Shown one piece after another: positions 18,591-26,669 of a stretch of DNA of 56,381 bases; the first letter of the stretch is position 1; each line of letters opens with the position of its first letter. The position numbers were made by a program, and so were the translations under genes. Source of the DNA: Pseudomonas huaxiensis (GTDB lineage: Bacteria; Pseudomonadota; Gammaproteobacteria; Pseudomonadales; Pseudomonadaceae); NCBI RefSeq assembly GCF_003231275.1, contig NZ_QKVL01000037.1:1-56381 (forward strand), in the 5' to 3' direction. Below the pieces are notes generated by a model, which did no database searches, was not told where the DNA came from, and worked only from the letters and a program-made list of their open reading frames with translations.

Positions 18591-18898
18591 CATGGGTATT
18601 TACACATCTCGGAATTGTGTGACGGTCACGAGCTGCCGATAGTTCTTCAGCGCTCTCAAGATCGAGCGCCACGCGCATCGCGAGCAAGCTCGCTCCTACA
18701 TGGGGTGCAACGTGCCATGGCCTGACAGGCATAGGTACGTTGCAACCGATGTAGGAGCGAGCTTGCTCGCGATGCGCGGGCGGCGCTCAGTCTTGAAAAC
18801 GCTGAAAAACTCCCGGCTAGCGCTTGGTCGCCGTTCCCCGACCTCGTGACTGGCACCTCATGGTTTTCATACCTCCACGAGATGTGTAGATACCCATG
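18591..18898. repeat. ~308-bp palindromic (MITE-like) element with a central REP pair
   Basis: The outer arms (CATGGGTATTTACACATCTCG at 18591-18611 and its near-perfect complement at 18878-18898, one mismatch) bound a region whose halves also pair internally: 18649-18700 pairs with 18750-18807. At the centre is a REP-type inverted pair (CGCGAGCAAGCTCGCTCCTACAT and complement). A separate short palindrome, CATCGCTGGCTTGCCAGCGATG, flanks it at 18901-18922. Together with the terminator this fills the 449-bp gap between the ptrA-like gene and cmoB; no gene is seen in it. It looks like a non-autonomous mobile repeat. Confidence 0.75.
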
Positions 18899-18941
18899 CT
18901 CATCGCTGGCTTGCCAGCGATGAGGACCCTGAGAGCGACCC

Positions 18942-19898
18942 CTACTTACGCGCCACCAACACCGCCCGCCGTGGCGCCGGCAGACCTTCGATGGTCAGGC
19001 TGTGGTCATTCGGATCGAGGAAGTCGCTCAGCGACTGGTAACGCATCCAGTCAGTGCTGCGCTGTTCTTCCACGCTGGTGACGCTGACATCCACGCAGCG
19101 CACATCCTGGAATCCGGCCCGGCGCAACCAGCGTTCCAGCGCCGGAACCGATGGCAAATACCAGACGTTACGCATTTGCGCATAGCGGTCTTCCGGCACC
19201 AGCACCTGGTTCTCATCGCCTTCGATCACCAGGGTTTCCAGCACCAGTTCGCCGCCTTTGACCAGGCAATCCTTGAGCGCCAGCAGGTGCTCGATGGGCG
19301 AACGGCGATGGTAGAACACGCCCATGGAGAACACCGTGTCGAAGCCTTCCAGCGCCGCGGGCAGGTCTTCGAGGGCGAAGGGCAGGTGCCAGGCCGGCAG
19401 TTCCGGCAGGTAGCGCTGCACCGCCTGAAACTGACAGAAGAACAGCCAGTTGGGATCGACGCCGATCACGCTGTCGGCGCCGGCACCGAGCATGCGCCAC
19501 TGGTAGTAGCCATTGCCGCAGCCCACATCCAGCACGCGCTTGCCGCGCAGGTCGAGGTGCGGCGACACCCGCGACCATTTCCAGTCCGACCGCCATTCGG
19601 TATCGACGTGCACGCCGAACAGGTCGAACGGCCCCTTGCGCCACGGCGACAGGCCCATCAAGGCACTACGTGCCTGCTCGCGGGCGTCGTCGTCGCAGTC
19701 GAAGTCCAGACGCAGGCCGTTGACCAGGTCGACGTCACTCGGGGCCAGGGCCGGCAGGGCATCCAGTGCGCTTTGCCAGCGCTCCAGGTCGCCATGGCCT
19801 TTTTCCAGTTTGCTGTCGAGTTGCGCTTGCAGGCCCTGGGACCATTGCGCCAGGGGCGTGCCCGCCAGGCGGCGAACGAGAGGGGAGAGATCGATCAT
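18942..19898 (-). CDS. cmoB: tRNA U34 carboxymethyltransferase CmoB
   Basis: CmoB transfers a carboxymethyl group from carboxy-S-adenosylmethionine (made by CmoA) to 5-hydroxyuridine at the wobble position of tRNAs, giving cmo5U. The ATG at 19898 (MIDLSPLVRRL) overlaps the cmoA stop by 4 bp and gives 318 residues, as expected. The Rossmann motif KRVLDVGCGNGYYQWRML lies near residue 123, and VIGVDPNWLFFCQF near residue 146. MGVFYHRRSPIEHL, near residue 199, is a CmoB hallmark. Confidence 0.97.
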   Translation of the reverse strand: MIDLSPLVRRLAGTPLAQWSQGLQAQLDSKLEKGHGDLERWQSALDALPALAPSDVDLVNGLRLDFDCDDDAREQARSALMGLSPWRKGPFDLFGVHVDTEWRSDWKWSRVSPHLDLRGKRVLDVGCGNGYYQWRMLGAGADSVIGVDPNWLFFCQFQAVQRYLPELPAWHLPFALEDLPAALEGFDTVFSMGVFYHRRSPIEHLLALKDCLVKGGELVLETLVIEGDENQVLVPEDRYAQMRNVWYLPSVPALERWLRRAGFQDVRCVDVSVTSVEEQRSTDWMRYQSLSDFLDPNDHSLTIEGLPAPRRAVLVARK

Positions 19899-20638
19899 GG
19901 CAGGGCAATCAGAGAGGCGAAGTTCAGGCACTGGAACCACGGCACCACCTTGGAGAAGCCCGCAGCCAACAGGCGTTCGCGGTGCTCCTCAAGGCTGTCG
20001 GGTTTCATCACGTTTTCGATGGCGCTGCGTTTCTGGGCGATTTCCAGTTCGCTGTAGCCATTGGCGCGCTTGAAGGCGACATGCAGGTCGGTGAGCAGCG
20101 CGTGCTCCCCGGGCTCTTCGAAGCGCAGTTTTTCCGAGAGGATCAGCGCACCGCCCGGCACCAGGGCCTGGCGGATCTTGCCGAGCAGGGCCAGGCGCGC
20201 GGCCGGCTCGACGAACTGCAGGGTGAAGTTCATCGCCACCACCGACGCCGGTTGCAGCTCAAGGGCGGTGATGTCGGCCTCGATCACCTGTACCGGCAGC
20301 AGTTCCTGGTACATGGCGTCCTGGGCCTTGAGGTACTCGGTGCAGCGCTCGACCATGGCCGACGAATTGTCCACCGCCAGTACCCGGCAGCCTTCGCTGC
20401 GCACATGCCGGCGCAATGCCTGGGTGACGGCGCCGAGGGAACTGCCGAGGTCATAGAGCAAGGTGTTCGGGCGGGCGAACTGCGCGGCGAGCACGCCGAT
20501 GTTCTCGACGATGGTCGGGTAGCCGGGCACCGAGCGCTTGATCATGTCGGGGAAGACCCGGACGACATCTTCGTTGAAGGTGAAGTCGGGCACCTGCTCC
20601 AGCGCTGCGGCGAATAGACGGTCGGGTTCTTGGCTCAC
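19895..20638 (-). CDS. cmoA: Carboxy-S-adenosyl-L-methionine synthase CmoA
   Basis: A 247-residue SAM-dependent enzyme that converts SAM and prephenate to carboxy-SAM for CmoB. It has a GTG start (MSQEPDRLFAA). The FNEDVVRVFPDMIKRSVPGY segment (residues 21-40) and the motif LLYDLGSSLGAVTQALRRH (near residue 59) are typical, as is the AMNFTLQFV motif near residue 135. It is translationally coupled with cmoB through an ATGA overlap. Confidence 0.97.
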   Translation of the reverse strand: MSQEPDRLFAAALEQVPDFTFNEDVVRVFPDMIKRSVPGYPTIVENIGVLAAQFARPNTLLYDLGSSLGAVTQALRRHVRSEGCRVLAVDNSSAMVERCTEYLKAQDAMYQELLPVQVIEADITALELQPASVVAMNFTLQFVEPAARLALLGKIRQALVPGGALILSEKLRFEEPGEHALLTDLHVAFKRANGYSELEIAQKRSAIENVMKPDSLEEHRERLLAAGFSKVVPWFQCLNFASLIALP

Positions 20639-20869
20639 GGTATGTACACGGGATGGTCGAAACGGGGCGACATTCTAGCCAAGTGGGGAAGGGATGCCTA
20701 TGAGTTACCGGACGGGGGGCCGCCTTCAACCGCTTCTACAGGATGTTTCTGCCATTGCGTGCGGAAACCGGCGGCTCCAATCACTCGACGAGAAACATAG
20801 GGTAGTCCTCCTGGCATGCCGTGCATGACAGCAATCAGGTCCGGAAGGACTTTTTGATGAGGGCGTAAA

Positions 20870-22081
20870 ATGATTAGCAATATACAAAATGAGTCGCTGC
20901 AGGCACTGGATATCCAGCAGCGCGCTGAATTCGTTCCGAAACAGTACTTCGATGTCATATCCAGCTCTGCTGAAAACAACAGAATGCAGCCGGCCCTGAT
21001 TTTTTCCGCCGATAACCTGAAAATCATCAAGCGGTATGTCGAATACGTTTATCGATTGCCGAAAAGTGCCCAGGAAATCAGCGAGGGCCATGATTTTTCG
21101 CTCGTGGGGCTCGATGTTCAACTCGTGGTCAATCACTACAAAAACCTGCGCCAGCACGTCGAGGCGTGGGACATCATTGAGCGTGAATCCAAGCTGTTGG
21201 GCACCAAACTTGAACAATTCGCCAGCGAGTTCGTGGCTCAGGGCGGCCACTTGGTCAGCGCGCTGAAAAGTACGAAAGCTTATGGCCTGCTCAGTGAGCG
21301 CCTGGGGAATGTGATGGATGACGTCACGCTTCAGTACCAGCCATACCGGGCTCTGGAGAGCAGTGACAAGGCGCAGATCGGTGATGTGAAGGACTTCCTG
21401 TCATTCATCAAAGACGATATTGCCGAAGCCAGGCAGGACATTGCGTCGGTTAAAGATCGGGCGGTCTGGTTCAGTAATGTTGTTGTGAGGCAGTTGCGCC
21501 CCGAAATCGACGGGTTGATGCAACGGATCAAGGACTCGGGGGGCGAGAAAAAAATCGGTGAACTGCGTAAGCAGATTGAACCCCTGGACGAGCTGATCGC
21601 CCAGAAAAGTGACGAATACCAAGCGCTGGTGGGCTATGCATTTACCGGGCTGGCATTCGGATTGATAGGTGTTGCAATTACCGGCGGTATTTATGGGGCA
21701 CAGGCAGAAGCTGTTCGCGCTGAAAAAAATGAATTGATCTCCCTGCGTGACCGGTTGGCACAGCAAATCGCTGCCATCAACCCGATGATCGGCAGCATCG
21801 AGAAAACGTCCCTGCAAATTGCTGACCTCAAGTTTCGCCTGACCGAGGTGCAGATGGCAGCGAAGAATCTGGAGGATGTCTGGAGCATGCTGGGCGTGTA
21901 TGTCGAGGAATCAGAAGAAGAGCTGCTGCAGATCGATACTGATCTCAAGCTGGCGACGTTCGTCCATCGCTTCGAGCGTGTTGTCCGACCATGGGAAACC
22001 ATTCGTGGTCTCTCCGCACACCTATCGAAAATTTTCAATGAAACGCTGGATGAAATCAGCCGGCAAGGAGCTATCCGATGA
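20870..22081 (+). CDS. xaxA: XaxA-like subunit of a binary alpha-pore-forming toxin
   Basis: A 403-residue, mostly helical protein resembling alpha-xenorhabdolysin (XaxA/YaxA) subunit A. There is no signal peptide, as usual for this family. Long amphipathic helices flank one hydrophobic segment (residues about 254-278, GYAFTGLAFGLIGVAITGG), which matches the membrane-inserting foot of the ClyA-type fold. In characterised systems XaxA and XaxB assemble into a pore that kills insect and mammalian cells. It is coupled to the next gene by an ATGA overlap. The codons at the 5' end are more AT-rich than those of neighbouring housekeeping genes, fitting horizontal acquisition. GAGGG lies seven bases upstream of the start. 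Confidence 0.8.
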   Translation: MISNIQNESLQALDIQQRAEFVPKQYFDVISSSAENNRMQPALIFSADNLKIIKRYVEYVYRLPKSAQEISEGHDFSLVGLDVQLVVNHYKNLRQHVEAWDIIERESKLLGTKLEQFASEFVAQGGHLVSALKSTKAYGLLSERLGNVMDDVTLQYQPYRALESSDKAQIGDVKDFLSFIKDDIAEARQDIASVKDRAVWFSNVVVRQLRPEIDGLMQRIKDSGGEKKIGELRKQIEPLDELIAQKSDEYQALVGYAFTGLAFGLIGVAITGGIYGAQAEAVRAEKNELISLRDRLAQQIAAINPMIGSIEKTSLQIADLKFRLTEVQMAAKNLEDVWSMLGVYVEESEEELLQIDTDLKLATFVHRFERVVRPWETIRGLSAHLSKIFNETLDEISRQGAIR

Positions 22082-23091
22082 GCAATCCCGTCACTTCCGT
22101 GGAGGCGTATCCACATCCCGCCGTGGCGCAAATGGTCTCGCTGAAAGAGCAGGTGCTGGACGTTGTCTACAAGGATTCGCAGGCACTGCTGCCCGTACTC
22201 GTTGAAAGCATGCACGACCTGGTCGATGCGCTGCTGAAGACCGAGCGTATGCTCAGCGAGCAAGTGCTCAGTGCCGTGGTGCTGTTGAACAACCACAAGT
22301 GGGAGGCTCTCGGAGCATCGCTGGAGGCGGCCCGCCGCTTGCCGGAGTTGGAGGATCAGCAGCGTGACATGGCGGTGCGCAGTCGCGAGCGCGATCTGGA
22401 ACAGGATGCGCAACGCGATGTTCAGCGCTTGAAGAGCAAAGTCACGGAGATCGAGGATCAATTACGCGCACTTGAAATGCTCAGGTTACCTGAAACAGGA
22501 CCGCGTTCCGCGAGCCTCACCGAACAGCGCGATGACCTGTTGAAGACGATAGCCAGCGAGCGGGAGAGTATCGACAGACTTGATTCGCGAATCGCGGATA
22601 TCACGCTGGTGATCGACGCGTTCGATGTGCCGAGTGTGTCCAGCGTGTTCAAGGGCCTGATTCCTACGGAACAGGAGATTGCACAGGTCGCCAGCGCGCT
22701 TGCCGGCAAGGGGCTGAGCGCCGATCTGCTGCTGAGTGCTGCCAGGAGTTTCACCAACAACCTGTCGGGCATCATGGAGGGAAGAAAGCTGATCGACCTG
22801 ACGCGAACGCGTACCCGCCTGGTGAATGAGAGCAATGCAATCCGCACGCAATTGCTTGACTGGGAAGCGAGACAAGCGGTGTTCGAGCGCGAACTCAAGC
22901 AATTGCCCAACGTGGCAAAGTTGAACGACCTGCGAAGCCAATGGCTGGAGCAAGGCCATGTTCTCGCGCGCAGTTGGAGCGCGCAGGTTGCTGTGATGAA
23001 CCAGCAAACCAGCCTTGCGGAGCTGGCGGACAGGTTAGTGGCGATGATGCGGTACCTGGTGGCAGTGCGTCGCCTGTACGAGGCGGCCTAG
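22078..23091 (+). CDS. xaxB: XaxB-like subunit of a binary alpha-pore-forming toxin
   Basis: A 337-residue coiled-coil-rich protein overlapping the end of xaxA by 4 bp, so the two subunits should be made together. N-terminal helices (about 15-75) are followed by a heptad-rich arm (about 85-175). A less charged segment near 182-235 (VPSVSSVFKGLIP, then GLSADLLLSAARSFTNNLSG) may be the membrane-facing tip, and a second helical arm follows. Length and pairing match XaxB/YaxB. There is no signal peptide, so release may need lysis or an unidentified exporter. The stop codon overlaps the end of the convergent icp gene by 4 bp. Confidence 0.78.
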   Translation: MSNPVTSVEAYPHPAVAQMVSLKEQVLDVVYKDSQALLPVLVESMHDLVDALLKTERMLSEQVLSAVVLLNNHKWEALGASLEAARRLPELEDQQRDMAVRSRERDLEQDAQRDVQRLKSKVTEIEDQLRALEMLRLPETGPRSASLTEQRDDLLKTIASERESIDRLDSRIADITLVIDAFDVPSVSSVFKGLIPTEQEIAQVASALAGKGLSADLLLSAARSFTNNLSGIMEGRKLIDLTRTRTRLVNESNAIRTQLLDWEARQAVFERELKQLPNVAKLNDLRSQWLEQGHVLARSWSAQVAVMNQQTSLAELADRLVAMMRYLVAVRRLYEAA

Positions 23092-23486
23092 CGTACCGAA
23101 ACCTGGCAGTCGAAGGTGCTCTCGGGTTTGACCTCGGGGGCCCAGGGCTGCTGGTAAACCAGCAACAGGTTACCGCTGCCGGCGGTGCGGGCGCGAAAGC
23201 GCCATGTGGACTGGCCGGCGCTGCCGACCATGCCGTCGGTATCGCCACTGCTGTAGACCTCGGGGCCGAGGGCAGTGAGCACGCTGTTGGCGGGATTCTG
23301 CAGCAGCCAGCGGTAGCCGGTGCTGGGGTTGCTCGGGAGCGTGAGGGTCAGGGCCTGACCGACGTTCAGGCGGATCGGGCACTGGCTTTGGCTTTCGACG
23401 ATGAGGGGTTCGGTCTGCACGGCATCGCGCGAGCAGGCGGCCAGCAGGCTCACGCCCAACAGCAGGGCGGTACGGCGGATAGTCAT
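23088..23486 (-). CDS. icp: Chagasin-family (I42) cysteine peptidase inhibitor, lipoprotein
   Basis: A 132-residue predicted lipoprotein: signal peptide with lipobox LLAAC (acylated Cys about 18). The chagasin inhibitory loops are visible: LPSNPSTGYRW (the NPxTGY motif, residues about 50-60) and the C-terminal YQQPWAPE loop; the middle GSAGQSTWRFRA loop is less clear. The family inhibits papain-like cysteine peptidases. P. aeruginosa has an equivalent gene next to its asrA/lon-type gene, so the placement 107 bp downstream of the Lon gene on the same strand is syntenic. The likely location is the periplasmic face of a membrane. Confidence 0.85.
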   Translation of the reverse strand: MTIRRTALLLGVSLLAACSRDAVQTEPLIVESQSQCPIRLNVGQALTLTLPSNPSTGYRWLLQNPANSVLTALGPEVYSSGDTDGMVGSAGQSTWRFRARTAGSGNLLLVYQQPWAPEVKPESTFDCQVSVR

Positions 23487-23556
23487 GATCGCTCCGGAGC
23501 GCGAGTGGGTATGGGCTCGGAGCTTAAACCGGATGGACGTTCAGGTTCTACTGGTG

Positions 23557-23586
23557 CTGTGGGAGCGAGCGTGCCCGCCCCCACAG
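23557..23586. terminator. Hairpin between lon and icp
   Basis: CTGTGGGAGCGAGC ... GCCCGCCCCCACAG folds into an imperfect stem in the gap after the lon stop (minus strand). It may terminate lon or be a single REP unit. No T-run is seen. Confidence 0.45.
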
Positions 23587-23593
23587 GTAACGA

Positions 23594-26017
23594 TCAGGCG
23601 AACATCACCTTCGCCACATCACCGAAACGCTTGGCGAAATGCACGGTCAGCCCCTGCTTGAGGTAGTCCGGCAGTTCCAGGAAGTCACCGCGGTTGGCTT
23701 CCGGCAGGATCAGCTCGAAGATCTTCTGCCGCCGCGCCGCAATGACTTTCTCCCGCACCCCGCCGATCGGCAGTACATGCCCGGTCAGCGTCATCTCGCC
23801 GGTCATCGCCACACCTTTTTTCGGCGACTGGTCACGGGCCAGTGACAGCAGGGCGGTGGCCATGGTGATACCCGCGCTCGGGCCGTCCTTCGGCGTGGCA
23901 CCTTCCGGCACATGCAGGTGGACGAAGGCCTCGTTGAAGAAGGTCGGATCACCGCCAAACTGCTTCAGGTGCGAACTGACGTAGCTGTAGGCGATTTCCG
24001 CAGACTCCTTCATCACGTCACCCAGTTGCCCGGTGAGCTTGAAGCCGCGATTCAAGGTGTGGATGCGGGTCGCTTCGATCGGCAGGGTGGCGCCGCCCAT
24101 GCTGGTCCAGGCCAGGCCGGTAATCACCCCTTTGCCGGCCAGCACCTGCTCGCTGCGGAACACCGGCATGCCCAGCGCCGCTTCGAGGTCTTTCGGGCCG
24201 ATCTTGATCACGGCGTCCGGTTCGTCCAACAGGCGCACCACGGCCTTGCGCACCAGTTTGCCCAGTTGTTTTTCCAGTTGCCGCACCCCGGCTTCGCGGG
24301 CATAGCCCTCGATCACCGTGCGCAAGGCTGCATCGCTGATGCTCAGGCTGGTCTTGGCCACACCGGCTTTTGCCAGTTGTTTGGGCCACAGGTGGCGCTT
24401 GGCGATCGCCAGTTTTTCCTCGGTGATGTAGCCGGACAGGCGGATCACTTCCATACGGTCGAGCAACGGACCGGGGATCGAGTCGAGGGTATTGGCGGTG
24501 CAGACGAACAGCACTTTGGACAGGTCCAGGCGCAAGTCGAGGTAGTGGTCGAGGAAGTCGACGTTCTGCTCCGGATCGAGGGTTTCCAGCAGTGCCGAGG
24601 CCGGGTCGCCCTGATAGCTCTGGCCCATCTTGTCGATCTCGTCGAGCATGATCACCGGGTTCATCACTTCCACGTCCTTCAGCGCCTGCACCAGCTTGCC
24701 CGGTTGGGCGCCGATGTAGGTGCGGCGGTGGCCCTTGATCTCGGCCTCGTCACGCATGCCGCCGACGCTGAAGCGGTAGAACGGCCGGCCCAGCGATTCG
24801 GCGATGGACTTGCCGATGCTGGTCTTGCCCACGCCCGGCGGACCCACCAGCAGCACGATGGAGCCGCTGATCTCGCCTTTGTAGGCGCCCACGGCGAGAA
24901 ATTCGAGGATGCGTTCCTTGATGTCGTCCAGCCCGGCGTGGTGCTGGTCGAGCACTTTGCGCGCGTGCTTGAGGCTGAGCTTGTCGGTGCCGTACACGCC
25001 CCAGGGCAGGGCGGTGGCCCATTCCAGGTAGTTGCGGGTGACGGCGTATTCGGGCGAGCCGGTTTCAAGGATCGCCAGCTTGCCCATTTCTTCGTCGATG
25101 CGTTTCTTCGCGGCGGGCGGCAGGGTCTTGCCTTCCAGGCGCTGCTTGAACTGTTCGAGGTCGGCGCTGCGGTCGTCCTTGGTCAGGCCCAGCTCTTGCT
25201 GGATGACCTTGAGCTGTTCCTTGAGGAAGAACTCGCGCTGGTGCTCGCCGATCTGTCGGTTCACCTCGGCGGAAATTTCATTCTGCAGCCGCGCGACCTC
25301 GACTTCCTTGCGCAGCATCGGCAGGACTTTTTCCATGCGCTTGAGCATCGGCACGCAGTCGAGGACTTCCTGCAACTGTAGCCCGGTAGCTGAAGTCAGG
25401 GCCGCGGCGAAGTCGGTCAGCGGTGACGGATCGTTGGGGCTGAAGCGGTTGAGGTAGTTTTTCAGCTCTTCGCTGTACAGCGGGTTGAGCGGCAGCAGCT
25501 CCTTGATCGCGTTGATCAGCGCCATGCCGTAGGCCTTCACCTCGTCGGTGGGGTCGGCGGGCTGGTGCGGGTATTCGACTTCCACCAGGTACGGCGGACG
25601 GTGGTGTTTGAGCCAGGTACGGATGCGCACCCGGGTCAGGCCCTGCGCGACGAACTGCAGCTTGCCGTTCTCGCGGCTGGCGTGGTGCACCTTGACCAGC
25701 GTGCCGTACAGCGGCAGGGCCGAGGTGTCGAAATGGCGGTGGTCTTCGACCGGCGTGTCCATGAAGAACAGGGCCAGGGAGTGGTGCGGGGTTTTCGCCA
25801 CCAGGTCCAGGGTTTCCGCCCACGGTTCTTCGTTGACGATCACCGGCAGCACCTGCGCGGGGAAGAACGGGCGGTTGTGGATCGGGATGACGTAGACCTT
25901 GTCCGGCAACTGTTGGCCGGGCAATGCCAGGGTCCGGCCGGTGGGATCGTGATCTTCGAGATGTTCGACTTCGGCGTATTCGTCTGGGTGTTCCGGTAGA
26001 TCCTGCTGGTCGCTCAT
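23594..26017 (-). CDS. ATP-dependent Lon-type protease (AsrA-like)
   Basis: An 807-residue Lon family protease. The N-terminal LON substrate domain (about 35-235) starts at VYVIPIHNRPFFPAQVLP. The AAA+ domain has Walker A GPPGVGKTS (near residue 392), Walker B VIMLDEIDKM (near 455) and the arginine region after it. The C-terminal protease domain has the catalytic Ser in KDGPSAGIT (near residue 715) and Lys in GGVREKVIAAR (near residue 757). This is the second-type Lon, placed next to icp as in P. aeruginosa, where asrA (PA0779) is linked to heat shock and aminoglycoside-induced stress; orthology is inferred from synteny. A sigma-32-like promoter lies just upstream. Confidence 0.93.
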   Translation of the reverse strand: MSDQQDLPEHPDEYAEVEHLEDHDPTGRTLALPGQQLPDKVYVIPIHNRPFFPAQVLPVIVNEEPWAETLDLVAKTPHHSLALFFMDTPVEDHRHFDTSALPLYGTLVKVHHASRENGKLQFVAQGLTRVRIRTWLKHHRPPYLVEVEYPHQPADPTDEVKAYGMALINAIKELLPLNPLYSEELKNYLNRFSPNDPSPLTDFAAALTSATGLQLQEVLDCVPMLKRMEKVLPMLRKEVEVARLQNEISAEVNRQIGEHQREFFLKEQLKVIQQELGLTKDDRSADLEQFKQRLEGKTLPPAAKKRIDEEMGKLAILETGSPEYAVTRNYLEWATALPWGVYGTDKLSLKHARKVLDQHHAGLDDIKERILEFLAVGAYKGEISGSIVLLVGPPGVGKTSIGKSIAESLGRPFYRFSVGGMRDEAEIKGHRRTYIGAQPGKLVQALKDVEVMNPVIMLDEIDKMGQSYQGDPASALLETLDPEQNVDFLDHYLDLRLDLSKVLFVCTANTLDSIPGPLLDRMEVIRLSGYITEEKLAIAKRHLWPKQLAKAGVAKTSLSISDAALRTVIEGYAREAGVRQLEKQLGKLVRKAVVRLLDEPDAVIKIGPKDLEAALGMPVFRSEQVLAGKGVITGLAWTSMGGATLPIEATRIHTLNRGFKLTGQLGDVMKESAEIAYSYVSSHLKQFGGDPTFFNEAFVHLHVPEGATPKDGPSAGITMATALLSLARDQSPKKGVAMTGEMTLTGHVLPIGGVREKVIAARRQKIFELILPEANRGDFLELPDYLKQGLTVHFAKRFGDVAKVMFA

Positions 26018-26047
26018 GGGGCACCTGCGTGAATGACTATGGTGCTT

Positions 26048-26077
26048 AGATGGGGCGGTAGGTGGGTGGTTTCAATG
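26048..26077 (-). promoter_or_regulatory. Sigma-32 (heat-shock) promoter of the Lon-type protease
   Basis: Read on the minus strand, CATTGAAA, a 14-base spacer, then CCCCATCT, close to the RpoH consensus CTTGAAA-N(13-15)-CCCCATnT. It lies about 30 bp upstream of the lon start codon, a suitable distance, and fits heat-shock control of a Lon protease. Confidence 0.75.
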
Positions 26078-26198
26078 CCTGACGGATTTTGTCGGAGAGT
26101 CTGACCGGACGGTCGATGCCGATCGAAGCTTAGTGCAGTGATCGCCAAATGCTACTGTGACGGTTTGTCGGTTAACCACTGGACAGGGAGGTAAGGCG

Positions 26199-26648
26199 AT
26201 GGACGTTGCACTCAAGCGCATCAACCGCGAACTACAGGATTTCAGCAAGGATCCACCGGCCAATTGCAGCGCGGGGCCGATTGGCGATGACCCGTTCAAT
26301 TGGCAGGCGACGTTGATGGGACCGTCCAGCAGCCCGTATGAAGGCGGGGTGTTTTTCCTCGATGTGCAGTTTCCGCCGGATTACCCCAATCATCCGCCGA
26401 AGTTGCGGTTCAAGACGCCCGTGTGGCATCCCAATATCGGTGAGGACGGCGAGGTCGGGCTGGATATCCTGGAGGAGAACTGGACCCCGGCGCTGACCCT
26501 GGCGAAGGTGATGCTGAGCATCAGTGCGTTGCTGGTCGATCCGGACCCGCGGGGAGCGCTGCGGCTGGAGGCGGCGGGGGAGTATCTGCGGATGCGGGTG
26601 GAGTTCGACCGGAAGGCGCGGGAGTGGACGCGGAAGTTTGCCATGTAG
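26199..26648 (+). CDS. Eukaryote-like ubiquitin-conjugating enzyme (E2/UBC) homologue lacking the catalytic Cys
   Basis: A 149-residue protein, almost the exact length of eukaryotic UBE2D/Ubc4 (147). The ATG is preceded by GGGAGGTAAGG. By eye about half of all residues match UBE2D end to end: ALKRI and EL at the N-terminus, DPPA, CSAGP, SPYEGGVFFL, FPPDYP, PPK, WHPNI, LDIL, WTPALT and the C-terminal REWTRKFAM. The HPN motif is intact (residues 77-79). The catalytic cysteine position is Gly87 (GGG codon at 26457-26459), in GEVGLDIL instead of GSICLDIL. The UBE2D Phe62 (E3 contact) is Asn64, while the W95-T-P-A98 loop and Ser24 (backside ubiquitin-contact position) are kept. The only cysteine left is Cys23. 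No E1, ubiquitin-like or deubiquitinase gene is nearby. It cannot form a normal ubiquitin thioester, so it may act as an E2 variant or decoy. Acquisition from a eukaryote is inferred; codon use is now Pseudomonas-like. Confidence 0.9.
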   Translation: MDVALKRINRELQDFSKDPPANCSAGPIGDDPFNWQATLMGPSSSPYEGGVFFLDVQFPPDYPNHPPKLRFKTPVWHPNIGEDGEVGLDILEENWTPALTLAKVMLSISALLVDPDPRGALRLEAAGEYLRMRVEFDRKAREWTRKFAM

Positions 26649-26669
26649 GTTTGTTGTGGGTTTGAAGGA

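Noticed and set aside
26199..26648. Contamination or chimera as the origin of the E2-like gene
   Set aside because: It is flanked without a break by Pseudomonas genes and a REP element, has a bacterial RBS and no introns, and its codon use matches the host. Raw reads were not available, so this is not fully excluded.
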